Source: Vibrio mimicus CAIM 602 (lineage in GTDB: Bacteria > Pseudomonadota > Gammaproteobacteria > Enterobacterales > Vibrionaceae). From it: a DNA stretch of 45,797 nucleotides. Location: assembly GCF_000338875.1 (NCBI RefSeq), contig NZ_AOMO01000037.1:1-45797 (forward strand), read 5' to 3'. Each line of letters opens with the position of its first letter. Position 1 is the first letter of the stretch. Below are positions 1 to 10,342 of the stretch, one piece after another. The notes under the pieces are model-generated. The model made no database searches. It was given only the letters and a program-made list of their open reading frames with translations, and was not told the origin of the DNA. Both the position numbers and the translations under genes were made by a program.

Positions 1-109
1 CATAGCGTTTTGGACCCACCTGACTCCATCCCGAACTCAGAAGTGAAACGAAACAGCGTCGATGGTAGTGTGGGGTCTCCCCCATGTGAGAGTAGAACAT
101 CGCCAGGCT
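1..109 (+). rRNA. rrf: 5S ribosomal RNA, 3' part (cut by window start)
   Basis: The first ~109 bases match the body and 3' half of a gammaproteobacterial 5S rRNA, including the conserved stretch ACCTGACTCCATCCCGAACT and the terminal GCCAGGCTT that would pair with the missing 5' end. The first roughly ten bases lie outside the window. It is the last rRNA of an rrn operon, followed by two tRNA genes. The apparent 73-codon reading frame over this RNA and tRNA-Asp is not a gene. Confidence 0.95.
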
Positions 110-138
110 TTAATTTAGCACCAAGCGCTAACCAATGC

Positions 139-215
139 GGAGCGGTAGTTCAGTTGGTTAGAATACCGGCCTGTCACGCCGGGGGTCGCGGGTTCGAGTC
201 CCGTCCGCTCCGCCA
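139..215 (+). tRNA. tRNA-Asp (GTC)
   Basis: A 77-base cloverleaf. The acceptor stem GGAGCGG pairs with CCGCTCC, the anticodon GTC sits in the loop closed by CCGGC/GCCGG, the TTCGAGTC T-loop is canonical and CCA is encoded. It lies 29 bases after the 5S gene, as an rrn-distal tRNA cotranscribed with the rRNA. Confidence 0.97.
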
Positions 216-246
216 CTTATTTAGAGCTTAGGCTCACAAGAACAAC

Positions 247-323
<77 letters not shown>

Positions 324-332
324 TATATATAA

Positions 333-360
333 CCTCAGCAGAAATGCTGAGGTTTTTCTT
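333..360 (+). terminator. Intrinsic terminator of the rRNA/tRNA operon
   Basis: An 8-bp perfect stem CCTCAGCA/TGCTGAGG with a GAAA tetraloop is followed directly by TTTTTCTT. It begins 10 bases after tRNA-Trp, so it ends the rrn transcript. Confidence 0.92.
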
Positions 361-551
361 TATCTACTACTTTCCGCAGCTCTAACTGGTTATTTTTATA
401 GCCAAGTGACTCCTGTAACTTTTTCCATCTAACTTCCTTTCCTATCTCTTTCTTCATATATTTTTCTTTGTCTCTCACTATTTTGCTGAAATTTCGCATG
501 TTATTCCTACAAATGTATAAAATAGCAACTTGCGAACAAAAGGGGATAACG

Positions 552-932
552 ATGCCATTGTCTATGTTGGGTTTTATTGCGTTGGGTGGTGCAATTGGTG
601 CATGTGCTCGTTTTCTGGTGTCTGAAGTCTGTATCACTCTCTTTGGTCGAGGTTTTCCGATTGGGACGTTAACCGTCAACGTGGTTGGTTCATTTGTCAT
701 GGGCGTATTGATTGCTTGTATTGAAAATGAATGGTTAGGACCTTATCCATGGAAGCAAATCATTGGCTTCGGTTTCCTTGGCGCTTTAACCACATTTTCG
801 ACTTTCTCTATGGATAATGTGTTACTAATGCAGCAAGGGGCTTTTCTTAAGATGGGAGCGAATGTACTGCTCAATGTCATTTTGAGTATTTCTGCTGCTT
901 GGCTTGGTTTTCATTGGTTAATAAAAAGTTGA
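552..932 (+). CDS. crcB: Fluoride ion channel/exporter CrcB (Fluc)
   Basis: A 126-residue, four-helix membrane protein of the CrcB/Fluc family, which forms dual-topology dimers and lets fluoride leave the cell. Family signatures are visible: GAIGACARF near the N-terminus, PIGTLTVNVVGSF with the conserved Asn, and the phenylalanine-rich GALTTFSTFS. The ATG at 552 gives the usual family length; an in-frame ATG at 468 would add 28 residues without membrane-protein character. A weak purine stretch (AGGGGATAAC) precedes the chosen start. I see no fluoride riboswitch in the ~190 bases between the tRNA terminator and this gene. It is followed by the thiamine operon promoter and has no visible functional link to it. 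Confidence 0.93.
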   Translation: MPLSMLGFIALGGAIGACARFLVSEVCITLFGRGFPIGTLTVNVVGSFVMGVLIACIENEWLGPYPWKQIIGFGFLGALTTFSTFSMDNVLLMQQGAFLKMGANVLLNVILSISAAWLGFHWLIKS

Positions 933-953
933 TTGATGACACAGTCATTTTAC

Positions 954-982
954 TTGGTTAACTAATAAGCTTTATCTATAAT
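954..982 (+). promoter_or_regulatory. Sigma70 promoter of the thiamine operon
   Basis: TTGGTT at 954-959 and a perfect TATAAT at 977-982 are separated by 17 bases. The predicted start of transcription, near 989-990, coincides with the first bases of the TPP riboswitch P1 stem, which supports the call. Confidence 0.85.
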
Positions 983-989
983 GCTTCCA

Positions 990-1071
990 CTTGTCGGAGT
1001 GCCATTGGGCTGAGACCGTTTATTCGGGATCCGTTGAACCTGATCAGGTTAATACCTGCGAAGGGAACAAG
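990..1071 (+). promoter_or_regulatory. TPP (THI-box) riboswitch aptamer
   Basis: The conserved THI-box elements are present in order: CGGAGTGCC, GGGCTGAGA (1007-1015), then CTGATCAGGTTAATACCTGC (1040-1059) and GAAGGGAACAAG. CTTGT at the 5' edge can pair with ACAAG at the 3' edge to form P1. Binding of thiamine pyrophosphate in this fold represses thiamine biosynthesis genes in many bacteria. It lies 110 bases before thiC; no hairpin with a U-run follows it, so control of translation or of Rho access is more likely than intrinsic termination. Confidence 0.96.
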
Positions 1072-1148
1072 AGAAGACTCTCTTAGGTGTCCTATTTATT
1101 TTTAGGGATCCTACCTGTCTACTCACCTCTCATAGCATCTTTCCGTCA

Positions 1149-3121
<1,973 letters not shown>

Positions 3122-3122
<1 letters not shown>

Positions 3123-4381
3123 TGGTGACTCGGCTTGTCTTTCCCCGTAGCTCCGTTGAATTAATTGGACGCGTGCAATATGTCTTGCTGCAAGCCAAAG
3201 AACAAGGATTCGATATTCAAAATATCAGTCTAGATGTTGCTACTAGCGATTGTTTTGTTTTAGAAGCTGAATCCACTTTACGAATTGGTTGTGACTTGTG
3301 CCCTTGTGAGGGCACTTCGGAGCTGTTGGATTATTACTTGCAATACTTGTCAGAGCATCGAGATATTGAGGCTCGCTGTAAAGTAAAAATTGGCCTTCAT
3401 TCTCACAGTGACCTTGGAGTAGACGAATGGCAAGTAGAGGAAAACTTTTGTCAGTGTATTACTTACCCATCACTTATATCTAATTGTCAATTAGATCAGC
3501 ATGTTGCCTGGGTTTTGGCTATGTTGACATTAGGTTTTCCTATTGAAGATGCATTGTGCGTTGCGCGTGCAGCAGTGTCTCAGAAACAGGATGTTTCACG
3601 TGAAACGTGGCCGATAAATCTGGAGTCTTTTCCTTCCGTCCATTCAGGCTCAGAATTACAGTCAACCAAAGGATTTCCAGCCATAGATAAATCTCAATTT
3701 ACTCTTTATCCGGTTGTCGATGATGTGAGTTGGATTGAATTGCTACTTAAATTAGGTGTTAAAACCGTTCAACTGCGCATAAAAGATCCGATGCAAGTCG
3801 ATTTGGAAGAGCAAATTGTGCGAGCAATAGATCTAGGTCGGGAATACAACGCGCAAGTTTTTATCAATGATTACTGGCAGCTTGCCATCAAGCATAAGGC
3901 CTATGGTGTACACCTCGGGCAAGAAGATCTCACCACTGCTAATTTAACTGAACTAGCACAAGCAGGTTTAAGACTTGGTCTTTCGACGCATGGATATTAC
4001 GAACTACTCAACGTGGCATGTTTACAGCCTAGCTATATTGCTCTTGGCCATATTTTTCCTACCACAACCAAGCAAATGCCTTCCAAACCACAAGGGCTAG
4101 TGCGCTTAGCTGCTTACCAAGGATTAGCGAATCAGCTTTCATATCATGGGCAGAAAGGAATGCCTACAGTGGCTATTGGTGGTATTGACCATTCAAATAT
4201 TGAGGAAGTCCTTCGCTGTGGAGTGACATCGGCTGCGGTCGTGCGAGCTATTACCCAATCCGCCAATCCAGCTCTTGCTGTCCATCAACTGATGTTTGCT
4301 TTTGGTGGGCTGAAGGAAAGTGAGCTTAGAAAACAAGCTAAGTCTTACAATATGGAATGGGAGGCGAGCAATGTTGAGTGA
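3122..4381 (+). CDS. thiE: Thiamine-phosphate synthase ThiE with N-terminal extension
   Basis: ThiE joins the pyrimidine and thiazole moieties to make thiamine phosphate. Residues ~190-419 are a complete ThiE TIM barrel: [55 protein letters not shown] and VAIGGID. About 185 residues precede it, absent from the ~211-residue E. coli enzyme. That part has a stretch ([20 protein letters not shown]) resembling the C-terminal helices of ThiD-type kinases but lacks obvious kinase motifs, so it may be a degenerate ThiD relic; this is inference. The start is uncertain among GTG 3119, ATG 3122 and GTG 3125; GAGGAG lies just upstream. The gene contains a parS site in the linker between the two parts. 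Confidence 0.9.
3592..3607. other. parS: parS centromere-like ParB site (inside thiE)
   Basis: TGTTTCACGTGAAACG matches the widely conserved parS consensus TGTTTCACGTGAAACA at 15 of 16 positions and is a perfect palindrome over the central 14 bases. It lies within thiE, in the linker between the extension and the ThiE barrel, where it encodes VSRET. ParB binding here would nucleate a partition complex for origin segregation. Confidence 0.9.
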
Positions 4382-5138
4382 TCAACAGTTTATCCGCTAT
4401 CAGCGTCAGATTAGTCTTGTCGAAGTGCAAGAAAACGGCCAACAAAAGTTAATCAACGCACGTGTTCTGATCGTTGGTTGTGGTGGGCTTGGTAATGTTG
4501 TTGCCTCTTACCTAGTTGGTGCTGGCGTTGGGCAAGTGATAATTGCCGATGGTGATGAATTGGAAGTACACAACCTGCATCGCCAGATCTGTTATCGCGA
4601 GGAGCAACTAGGAAGCAATAAAGCAGAAGCACTGGCACACCACTTGAGATCTTTGAATTCTGACGTTCGTGTACGGACGATCGCTCGACGCCTAGATGAG
4701 ACGATTCTAGGTCTGGAGATTGGAAATGTAGATCTGGTCATTGATTGCAGCGATAACTTACCAACTCGCCATATGATCAACCGAGTGTGTTTCTCTGCTC
4801 AAGTTCCATTGGTGAGTGGAGCCGCAATTGGTTGGGAAGGGCATCTGATGGCCTTTGACTATTCGCATGATTCGCCTTGTTATCACTGTGTTGTTCCCGA
4901 TATTGCTGATAGACAAAGTTGCCGTGACCAAGGTGTTATTGGGCCTGTAGTTGGGATGATTGGCAACGGGCAGGCTCTTCTTGCACTGCATTTCTTGCTC
5001 GATAAAACACGCTTCCCAGCAGGCCAATTCATGCGTTTTGGTGGCAAGCAGTTGAGTTGGCAGAAGCTTCAACTCCATCAAGATAAGGCTTGCCCTGTGT
5101 GCAGTGTGGTATCAATGGAGGAAGTGACATGTCAGTAA
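4371..5138 (+). CDS. thiF: ThiS adenylyltransferase ThiF
   Basis: ThiF adenylates the C-terminal Gly-Gly of ThiS so that it can accept sulfur for thiazole formation; it belongs to the E1/MoeB fold. The 255-residue protein has the nucleotide motif [11 protein letters not shown], the DCSDNLPTR segment, a paired-Cys zinc site (CYHC ... CPVC) and the loop Cys in [13 protein letters not shown] that corresponds to E. coli Cys184. The ATG at 4371 has a GGGAGG ribosome site six bases upstream and overlaps thiE by 11 bases; earlier in-frame starts lie within thiE. It overlaps thiS downstream. Confidence 0.95.
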   Translation: MLSDQQFIRYQRQISLVEVQENGQQKLINARVLIVGCGGLGNVVASYLVGAGVGQVIIADGDELEVHNLHRQICYREEQLGSNKAEALAHHLRSLNSDVRVRTIARRLDETILGLEIGNVDLVIDCSDNLPTRHMINRVCFSAQVPLVSGAAIGWEGHLMAFDYSHDSPCYHCVVPDIADRQSCRDQGVIGPVVGMIGNGQALLALHFLLDKTRFPAGQFMRFGGKQLSWQKLQLHQDKACPVCSVVSMEEVTCQ

Positions 5139-5335
5139 CTATTTATCTTAATCAGCAAGCCATTGAGCTCATTGCATCTAGTTCTTTGCGACAGCTACAC
5201 AGTCAGTTAAATCTGCCTACACAAGGTTGTGTGTTTAGTATTAATGGGCATGTTGTTCCCAAGAGTGAGTGGGAACAAACCATGCTGAGTACGGGTGATC
5301 AAATTTCCTTATTCCAAGCGATAGCAGGAGGCTAG
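5129..5335 (+). CDS. thiS: Sulfur carrier protein ThiS
   Basis: A 68-residue ubiquitin-fold protein that carries the thiazole sulfur as a C-terminal thiocarboxylate. It ends with the required Gly-Gly (AIAGG) and has the family segment [13 protein letters not shown]. The ATG at 5129 follows GGAGG with a suitable gap and overlaps the end of thiF by 10 bases, implying translational coupling of the partners. An upstream in-frame start at 5090 lies inside thiF and is rejected. Confidence 0.95.
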   Translation: MSVTIYLNQQAIELIASSSLRQLHSQLNLPTQGCVFSINGHVVPKSEWEQTMLSTGDQISLFQAIAGG

Positions 5336-5339
5336 TCAG

Positions 5340-6110
5340 ATGCTTAACATTGCAGATAAGACATTCAATTCGAGATTATTTACCGGCACCGGGAAGTTCT
5401 CCAATCGACATGTAATGGCTAAAGCACTGGCTGCTTCTGGTTCAGAGCTGGTCACTATGGCGCTAAAGCGAATTGATTTGGTTCAGCGAGATGACGACAT
5501 TCTTGCTCCGCTATTGGATATGAAGATGAATTTGTTGCCGAATACATCGGGTGCAAAAAATGCGGCAGATGCAGTTTATGCGGCGCAATTGGCACGAGAA
5601 GCATTAGGAACAAATTGGCTGAAGTTGGAAATCCACCCGGATCCGAAATACTTAATGCCTGACCCTATTGAAACATTGGCTGCGGCTGAACAGTTAGTGA
5701 AGTTAGGGTTTACGGTTTTACCTTACTGTCATGCAGACCCTGTGTTATGTAAAAGATTGGAAGAGGTTGGCTGTGCGGCGGTAATGCCACTAGGTTCTCC
5801 AATCGGCAGCAATCAAGGCCTAGCATCGAAAACATTCCTCGAAATCATCATAGATCAAGCGAATATCCCCGTTATCGTTGACGCAGGAATTGGCTCACCA
5901 TCGGATGCGGCATTGGCGATGGAATTGGGGGCGGATGCTGTATTGGTTAACACTGCTATAGCGGCTGCGAGGGATCCTATCGCCATGGCTCAGGCATTTA
6001 AGCTTGCCGTCGAGGCGGGGAGAATCGCGTATGAGTCAGGTATGCCATCCAGAGTGAAAGCGGCAGCTGCTTCGAGTCCGTTAACTGGATTTTTGGATTT
6101 CGTATCATGA
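5340..6110 (+). CDS. thiG: Thiazole synthase ThiG
   Basis: ThiG condenses deoxyxylulose phosphate, dehydroglycine (from ThiH) and sulfur from ThiS-thiocarboxylate into the thiazole ring. The 256-residue TIM-barrel protein has the Schiff-base lysine at about Lys95 (WLKLEIHPD), FTGTGKF near the start, [13 protein letters not shown], and the phosphate-binding segment [12 protein letters not shown]. Its ATG follows a strong AGGAGG and lies only 4 bases after thiS. The last codons overlap thiH (ATGA). Confidence 0.96.
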   Translation: MLNIADKTFNSRLFTGTGKFSNRHVMAKALAASGSELVTMALKRIDLVQRDDDILAPLLDMKMNLLPNTSGAKNAADAVYAAQLAREALGTNWLKLEIHPDPKYLMPDPIETLAAAEQLVKLGFTVLPYCHADPVLCKRLEEVGCAAVMPLGSPIGSNQGLASKTFLEIIIDQANIPVIVDAGIGSPSDAALAMELGADAVLVNTAIAAARDPIAMAQAFKLAVEAGRIAYESGMPSRVKAAAASSPLTGFLDFVS

Positions 6111-7219
6111 GTTTCATGCAGCATTTTCAACAATTGGACTGGGATGATTGTCGCCTCTCTATCTACGCAAAAACTTCGCGAGATGTTGAACTGGCTTTAT
6201 CTTCTCGGAAGAGGTCGTTAGAGGATTTTAAAGCCCTGATTTCTCCTGCCGCTGAGCCTTATCTGGAGGCCATGGCTCAAGCTGCTTATCAAGCGACTCG
6301 ACAGCGATTTGGTAATACCATGTCGATGTATATACCTCTCTATCTTTCTAATCTTTGCTCTAATTCGTGTACCTATTGTGGTTTTTCGATGGATAACCGT
6401 ATCAAGAGAAAGACGTTGAATTTGGAAGATGTGGAGCGTGAAATCGCTGCGATTAAAATGATGGGTTTTGATAACGTCTTACTGGTTACTGGAGAGCACG
6501 AAACTAAAGTTGGAATCGAATATTTTCGCCAAGTACTGCCTATCATCAAGAAGGCTTTCAACTACGTTGCAATGGAAGTTCAACCATTGCAGCAAGAAGA
6601 GTATGAACAGCTAATCGGGCTTGGGTTGGATGCCGTGATGGTTTATCAGGAAACCTATCATCCATCAACCTATGCTCAGCATCATCTACGTGGCAATAAA
6701 ACCGATTTCCAGTATCGGCTCGAAACTCCCGATCGATTAGCAAAAGCGGGGATCGACAAAATTGGTATTGGTGCGCTAATCGGTTTAGAAGATTGGCGGA
6801 CGGATTGCTTTTTTGTTGCCGCTCATCTGGACTATTTAGAGCGTCATTACTGGAAAACGCGCTACTCGATTTCATTTCCTCGGTTACGACCTTGTGAGGG
6901 AGCGTTGCAACCCAAATCGGTGATGACAGATCGACAGTTGGTTCAGTTAATCTGTGCTTACCGCCTGTTGAACGGTGAAGTAGAGCTTTCTCTTTCCACT
7001 CGAGAATCTCCCGTATTCCGTGATCAAGTCGCAAAACTTGGGGTGACGTCGATGTCGGCGGCTTCTAAAACTCAGCCGGGTGGATACTCAGACCCTAAGG
7101 TGGAGTTGGAGCAGTTTGCTGTCAGTGATGAGCGTTCTGCCGCAGAAGTGAGTGCGGCGTTAATGCAGCAAGGCTTACAAGTGGTTTGGCAAGATTGGCA
7201 TCGAGCTTATTCGGGCTAA
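6107..7219 (+). CDS. thiH: Tyrosine lyase ThiH (2-iminoacetate synthase)
   Basis: A radical SAM enzyme that cleaves tyrosine to p-cresol and dehydroglycine, which feeds ThiG; it is the oxygen-sensitive route, as opposed to ThiO. The CxxxCxxC cluster is at Cys84, Cys88 and Cys91 ([10 protein letters not shown]). Length is 370 residues, as in E. coli (377). The start ATG overlaps the thiG stop as ATGA, so the two are translationally coupled. It is the last gene of the thi operon, followed directly by a parS site and a strong terminator. Confidence 0.96.
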   Translation: MSFMQHFQQLDWDDCRLSIYAKTSRDVELALSSRKRSLEDFKALISPAAEPYLEAMAQAAYQATRQRFGNTMSMYIPLYLSNLCSNSCTYCGFSMDNRIKRKTLNLEDVEREIAAIKMMGFDNVLLVTGEHETKVGIEYFRQVLPIIKKAFNYVAMEVQPLQQEEYEQLIGLGLDAVMVYQETYHPSTYAQHHLRGNKTDFQYRLETPDRLAKAGIDKIGIGALIGLEDWRTDCFFVAAHLDYLERHYWKTRYSISFPRLRPCEGALQPKSVMTDRQLVQLICAYRLLNGEVELSLSTRESPVFRDQVAKLGVTSMSAASKTQPGGYSDPKVELEQFAVSDERSAAEVSAALMQQGLQVVWQDWHRAYSG

Positions 7220-7235
7220 TGTTTCACGTGAAACC
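7220..7235. other. parS: parS centromere-like ParB site (after thiH)
   Basis: TGTTTCACGTGAAACC matches the parS consensus at 15 of 16 positions, with an exact 14-base palindromic core. It begins one base after the thiH stop, and is the only one of the three sites outside a coding region. Confidence 0.92.
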
Positions 7236-7292
7236 AACTTGGTTTTAATTAGTTTGTTAAAAGCAAATGCTACTTACTTAAAAGTTATAGAT

Positions 7293-7324
7293 AAAAGAAA
7301 ACCGCCAATCGGCGGTTTTCTTTT
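7293..7324. terminator. Bidirectional intrinsic terminator between thiH and aminopeptidase gene
   Basis: AAAAGAAAACCGCC pairs over 14 bp with GGCGGTTTTCTTTT around an AATC loop. The A-rich and T-rich arms make it work on both strands, ending the thi operon from the left and the convergent aminopeptidase P gene from the right. Confidence 0.92.
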
Positions 7325-7368
7325 ATCTGTAGGTTCTTGCTAAACACATCAAACCCGTTGGCATTGAG

Positions 7369-9162
7369 TTATGGATGGCTCAGTGGTGAAGTTGCTTGAG
7401 CAAGCCATTGACGAGTCGCTTCGTCTTTGATGAGCGGACTTACTTCATCCCATACTTTTTGGTGGTATTGGTTGAGCCAGTTTAGTTCTGGTTTGGTGAG
7501 TAAATTCACCTCGATAGCACGCTTATCGATAGGGCAACGAGTCAATGATTCAAAACCCAGCACAGAGAAATCACCCTGTGTGTCGAACTCAGTCACTAAC
7601 TCTAAGTTCTCGATACGAATACCGAAAGCATCTGCTCGGTAATAGCCAGGTTCATTGGAAAGCACCATGCCAGGGCGCAAAGCCACACTGTTGGGAACTT
7701 TTGAAATGCGTTGTGGGCCTTCATGGACACTCAAGAAATGTCCCACACCATGGCCTGTACCGTGGTCATAGTCAAAACCATGTGCCCACAAGTGCTGTCT
7801 GGCGAGAACATCCAGTTGCGAGCCTGTTGTCCCTTTCGGGAAACGCGCGCGAGCAAGAGCGATGTGTCCTTTGAGTACCAAAGTAAACTGCTGCTTCATC
7901 TCATTGCTCACTTCACCAACCGCAATAGTACGAGTGATATCGGTAGTGCCATCTGTGTACTGGCCACCTGAATCGACCAAGTACAGGCTATTCATTGAAA
8001 GTTGCCCTGGCTGAACTTGATTCTGATGATTGTAATGACACATGGCGGCATTTGTACCCGCGGCTGAGATCGTATCGAAGCTTAAGTCCGCGAGAGTGGG
8101 ATCTTGGCGTCGGAAAGCTTCAAGCTGATCGGCTAAGTATGCTTCATTGTGCAGGCGATCGTTAGCCACTTCATCATCTAACCAAGCTAGAAATTGCACC
8201 ATTGCCGCACCATCACGAACATGACAAGCACGTATGCCAGCTACTTCAACACTGTTTTTGGCTGCTTTAGGCAATAAGCACGGATCAGCTTCATTCACTA
8301 ACTCAGCTCCAGCATTTTGCAAAGTGAGCGTGAACCATGCATTGCTGGTTGCTGAATCAAGCATCACACGACGGCCAGCCAGTTGGCGTAGTTGTGCTTC
8401 AAGTTGCTCTGGATGGTGAACACGAACCGTACCCTCGACATGAGCATTAAACCCATCAGCCAAGCGAGTTGGGTCGAGGAAGAAATCAACACTACTGTCG
8501 CTGTGAACGATAGCGTGAGAAAGCAAAACGGGTAGGCGTGAGACATCTAAACCACGGATATTGAGTAGCCACGCGATCGAGTCAAGTTCAGTGAGAACAA
8601 CGCAATCTGCAATTTTTTCACGCAGGGTATTGGCGATCAACTGACGTTTTTCCAGACTCGTTTGGCCTACGCTAGAAAATGGCATTAAGCGCATTTCAGA
8701 AACCACTGGTGCTGGGCGATCAGTCCATAGTAAATCGATGGGATTACCAGTTACCGGAGTCAGTAACACTCGGCCAGCCAAGTGTTTTTGCGCTTGAGTG
8801 AGCCAGCTACCACGATGCATGCGTGGATCGTAGCCAACTTTAGAACCTTGAGGCAGCGTTTGCACTAGCCAAGACAAGTAAGGCTCTTCAATTAAATGGC
8901 GATATTCAAACAGTTCAGCAGACACTTGTTTGCGAACCTGAACGGTATAACGGCCATCAACAAAAATCGCCGCGTGATTGGTAGCGACGATGGCGGCACC
9001 CGCTGAACCAGTAAAACCCGTTAACCAATGCAGGCGTTCGTTGTGTTCCGGAACGTATTCACCGAGGTACTCATCTTCGTGAGGAATGATGAAAGCGTCG
9101 AGTTGTTGAGTCTGTAACCAACGGCGAAATTTCGCTAGGCGCTGAGAATGAGAGTTTGACAT
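7369..9162 (-). CDS. Xaa-Pro aminopeptidase (aminopeptidase P, M24B), long form
   Basis: A cytoplasmic metallopeptidase that removes an N-terminal residue preceding proline. At 597 residues it is the three-domain type with two creatinase-like N-terminal domains, like eukaryotic APP1, rather than the ~440-residue E. coli PepP. The C-terminal pita-bread domain keeps the metal ligands: Asp397 and Asp408 (VDSGGQYTDGTTDITRT), His475 (GTGHGVGHF), Glu504 (NEPGYY) and Glu518 (RIENLEL). No signal peptide is seen. The ATG is preceded by AAGGAT. It converges on the thi operon and shares its terminator; there is no evident functional link. Confidence 0.93.
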   Translation of the reverse strand: MSNSHSQRLAKFRRWLQTQQLDAFIIPHEDEYLGEYVPEHNERLHWLTGFTGSAGAAIVATNHAAIFVDGRYTVQVRKQVSAELFEYRHLIEEPYLSWLVQTLPQGSKVGYDPRMHRGSWLTQAQKHLAGRVLLTPVTGNPIDLLWTDRPAPVVSEMRLMPFSSVGQTSLEKRQLIANTLREKIADCVVLTELDSIAWLLNIRGLDVSRLPVLLSHAIVHSDSSVDFFLDPTRLADGFNAHVEGTVRVHHPEQLEAQLRQLAGRRVMLDSATSNAWFTLTLQNAGAELVNEADPCLLPKAAKNSVEVAGIRACHVRDGAAMVQFLAWLDDEVANDRLHNEAYLADQLEAFRRQDPTLADLSFDTISAAGTNAAMCHYNHQNQVQPGQLSMNSLYLVDSGGQYTDGTTDITRTIAVGEVSNEMKQQFTLVLKGHIALARARFPKGTTGSQLDVLARQHLWAHGFDYDHGTGHGVGHFLSVHEGPQRISKVPNSVALRPGMVLSNEPGYYRADAFGIRIENLELVTEFDTQGDFSVLGFESLTRCPIDKRAIEVNLLTKPELNWLNQYHQKVWDEVSPLIKDEATRQWLAQATSPLSHP

Positions 9163-9296
9163 CTGAGGTTATCCTTTTTCTAAACAGTCCTTTGTTATGG
9201 CTTGCGGTATTGTCCATGTTGAGAGAATTCCGCAAGTGGACGAGAGCGAATAAGCTACTCCTTTTACTTACACTGCGCAAATATCCAACTATGCTT

Positions 9297-10238
9297 TCAG
9301 CGTAAATGAAGTGTATTGGTTTGTATCAATTCACGTAACCAACGTAATGCTGGGTCACTTTCTCGGTCTCTATGCCAAAAAAGGGTATAAGCCATTGGCG
9401 GAAGTTCGAAAGGTAAAGGAAGCTCAACCAATCCCAGCTGTTTGGCTACCAATTGAGTAAAATGGCTCGGCGCGGTAAACACAAAATCAGTGTATGTGCA
9501 TAGGCTCGCTGCACTATTGAAATCCGGAACTGTGATCGCGATGTCTCGCTGACAGCCAATATCCGCTAAACGATAGTCCAATAACCAGCGATCATTACCG
9601 TCACAACGCACTTGTACATGGCGCTGATTCAAATATGTGGTGAGATTCCATTCTTGCTTTAACAGGGGATGATCACGACGTATCACGCAATGCTGTTGAT
9701 CTCGAAACAACTCTTGTTCACAAATGTCCGAAGGCGGCAGCATAGTCAGCTTGGCGTCATTAATATCTATATCTTTACCTGTTAGTCCAAAATCGAGTTC
9801 ACCGACTTGTAATTTACGAAAGGTTTGATCATTCCACGAGTGGGTACTGATACTCAGATTTGGGCCGTGATGAAAAATTGTTGGCAAAAAGAATGGCATG
9901 ATGAGTGGGTAAGCACTTTCAACTGCAGCGATTTGGAAACGATACTCGCTGGTCTGCGGAGAGAAATGCGCTGGCTGCGTGAGTAGCTCAAGCTGATTGA
10001 TTAGCACATCGAGCTTAGGTTTCAAGAACAATGCTTTGGGAGTGGCGTTTAACCCGTGGGAAGTACGTACAAATAATGGGTCATCAAACTGTTCACGTAG
10101 TTTTGCCAGTGACTTACTGACTGCTGATTGACTTAGACATAAACGTGCAGCTGCACGTGTCACACTTAACTCTTCGATGAGCACTTTCAAACACACCAGC
10201 AAGTTGAGATCGATGCGTGCCAATTTTTCAATTTGCAT
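9297..10238 (-). CDS. LysR-family transcriptional regulator
   Basis: A 313-residue LysR-type regulator. Residues ~5-65 form the winged helix-turn-helix (ARIDLNLL, SVTRAAARLCLSQSAVSKSL, DPLFVRTSHGL), followed by a ligand-binding domain to residue ~300. The ATG at 10238 precedes MQIEKLARIDLNLL, typical of family N-termini; an ATG 42 bases upstream would add residues without family match. It is divergent from the drug-efflux gene at 10343 with a ~100-base shared upstream region, so that transporter is a plausible target. The ligand is not known to me; the N-terminal domain resembles the LeuO/NodD-like subgroup. Confidence 0.88.
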   Translation of the reverse strand: MQIEKLARIDLNLLVCLKVLIEELSVTRAAARLCLSQSAVSKSLAKLREQFDDPLFVRTSHGLNATPKALFLKPKLDVLINQLELLTQPAHFSPQTSEYRFQIAAVESAYPLIMPFFLPTIFHHGPNLSISTHSWNDQTFRKLQVGELDFGLTGKDIDINDAKLTMLPPSDICEQELFRDQQHCVIRRDHPLLKQEWNLTTYLNQRHVQVRCDGNDRWLLDYRLADIGCQRDIAITVPDFNSAASLCTYTDFVFTAPSHFTQLVAKQLGLVELPLPFELPPMAYTLFWHRDRESDPALRWLRELIQTNTLHLR

Positions 10239-10342
10239 GAGTTTTTCCAAATAAGAATAACAGCAATGACGATATGCCACTGTTTAGCATATCTTGCAGC
10301 ACGTATCATGTATCGAACTTTAAAATTGAGTCGGAGTGTGAA

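Noticed and set aside
361..551. Fluoride riboswitch upstream of crcB
   Set aside because: No GGNGAU-type start or pseudoknot pattern could be recognised in the gap.
335..700. Minus-strand 121-codon frame opposite crcB
   Set aside because: Shadow frame over the tRNA terminator and crcB, with no family features or ribosome site.
8364..8546. Minus-strand 60-codon hydrophobic frame inside the aminopeptidase gene
   Set aside because: Lies in another frame of a well-supported gene.
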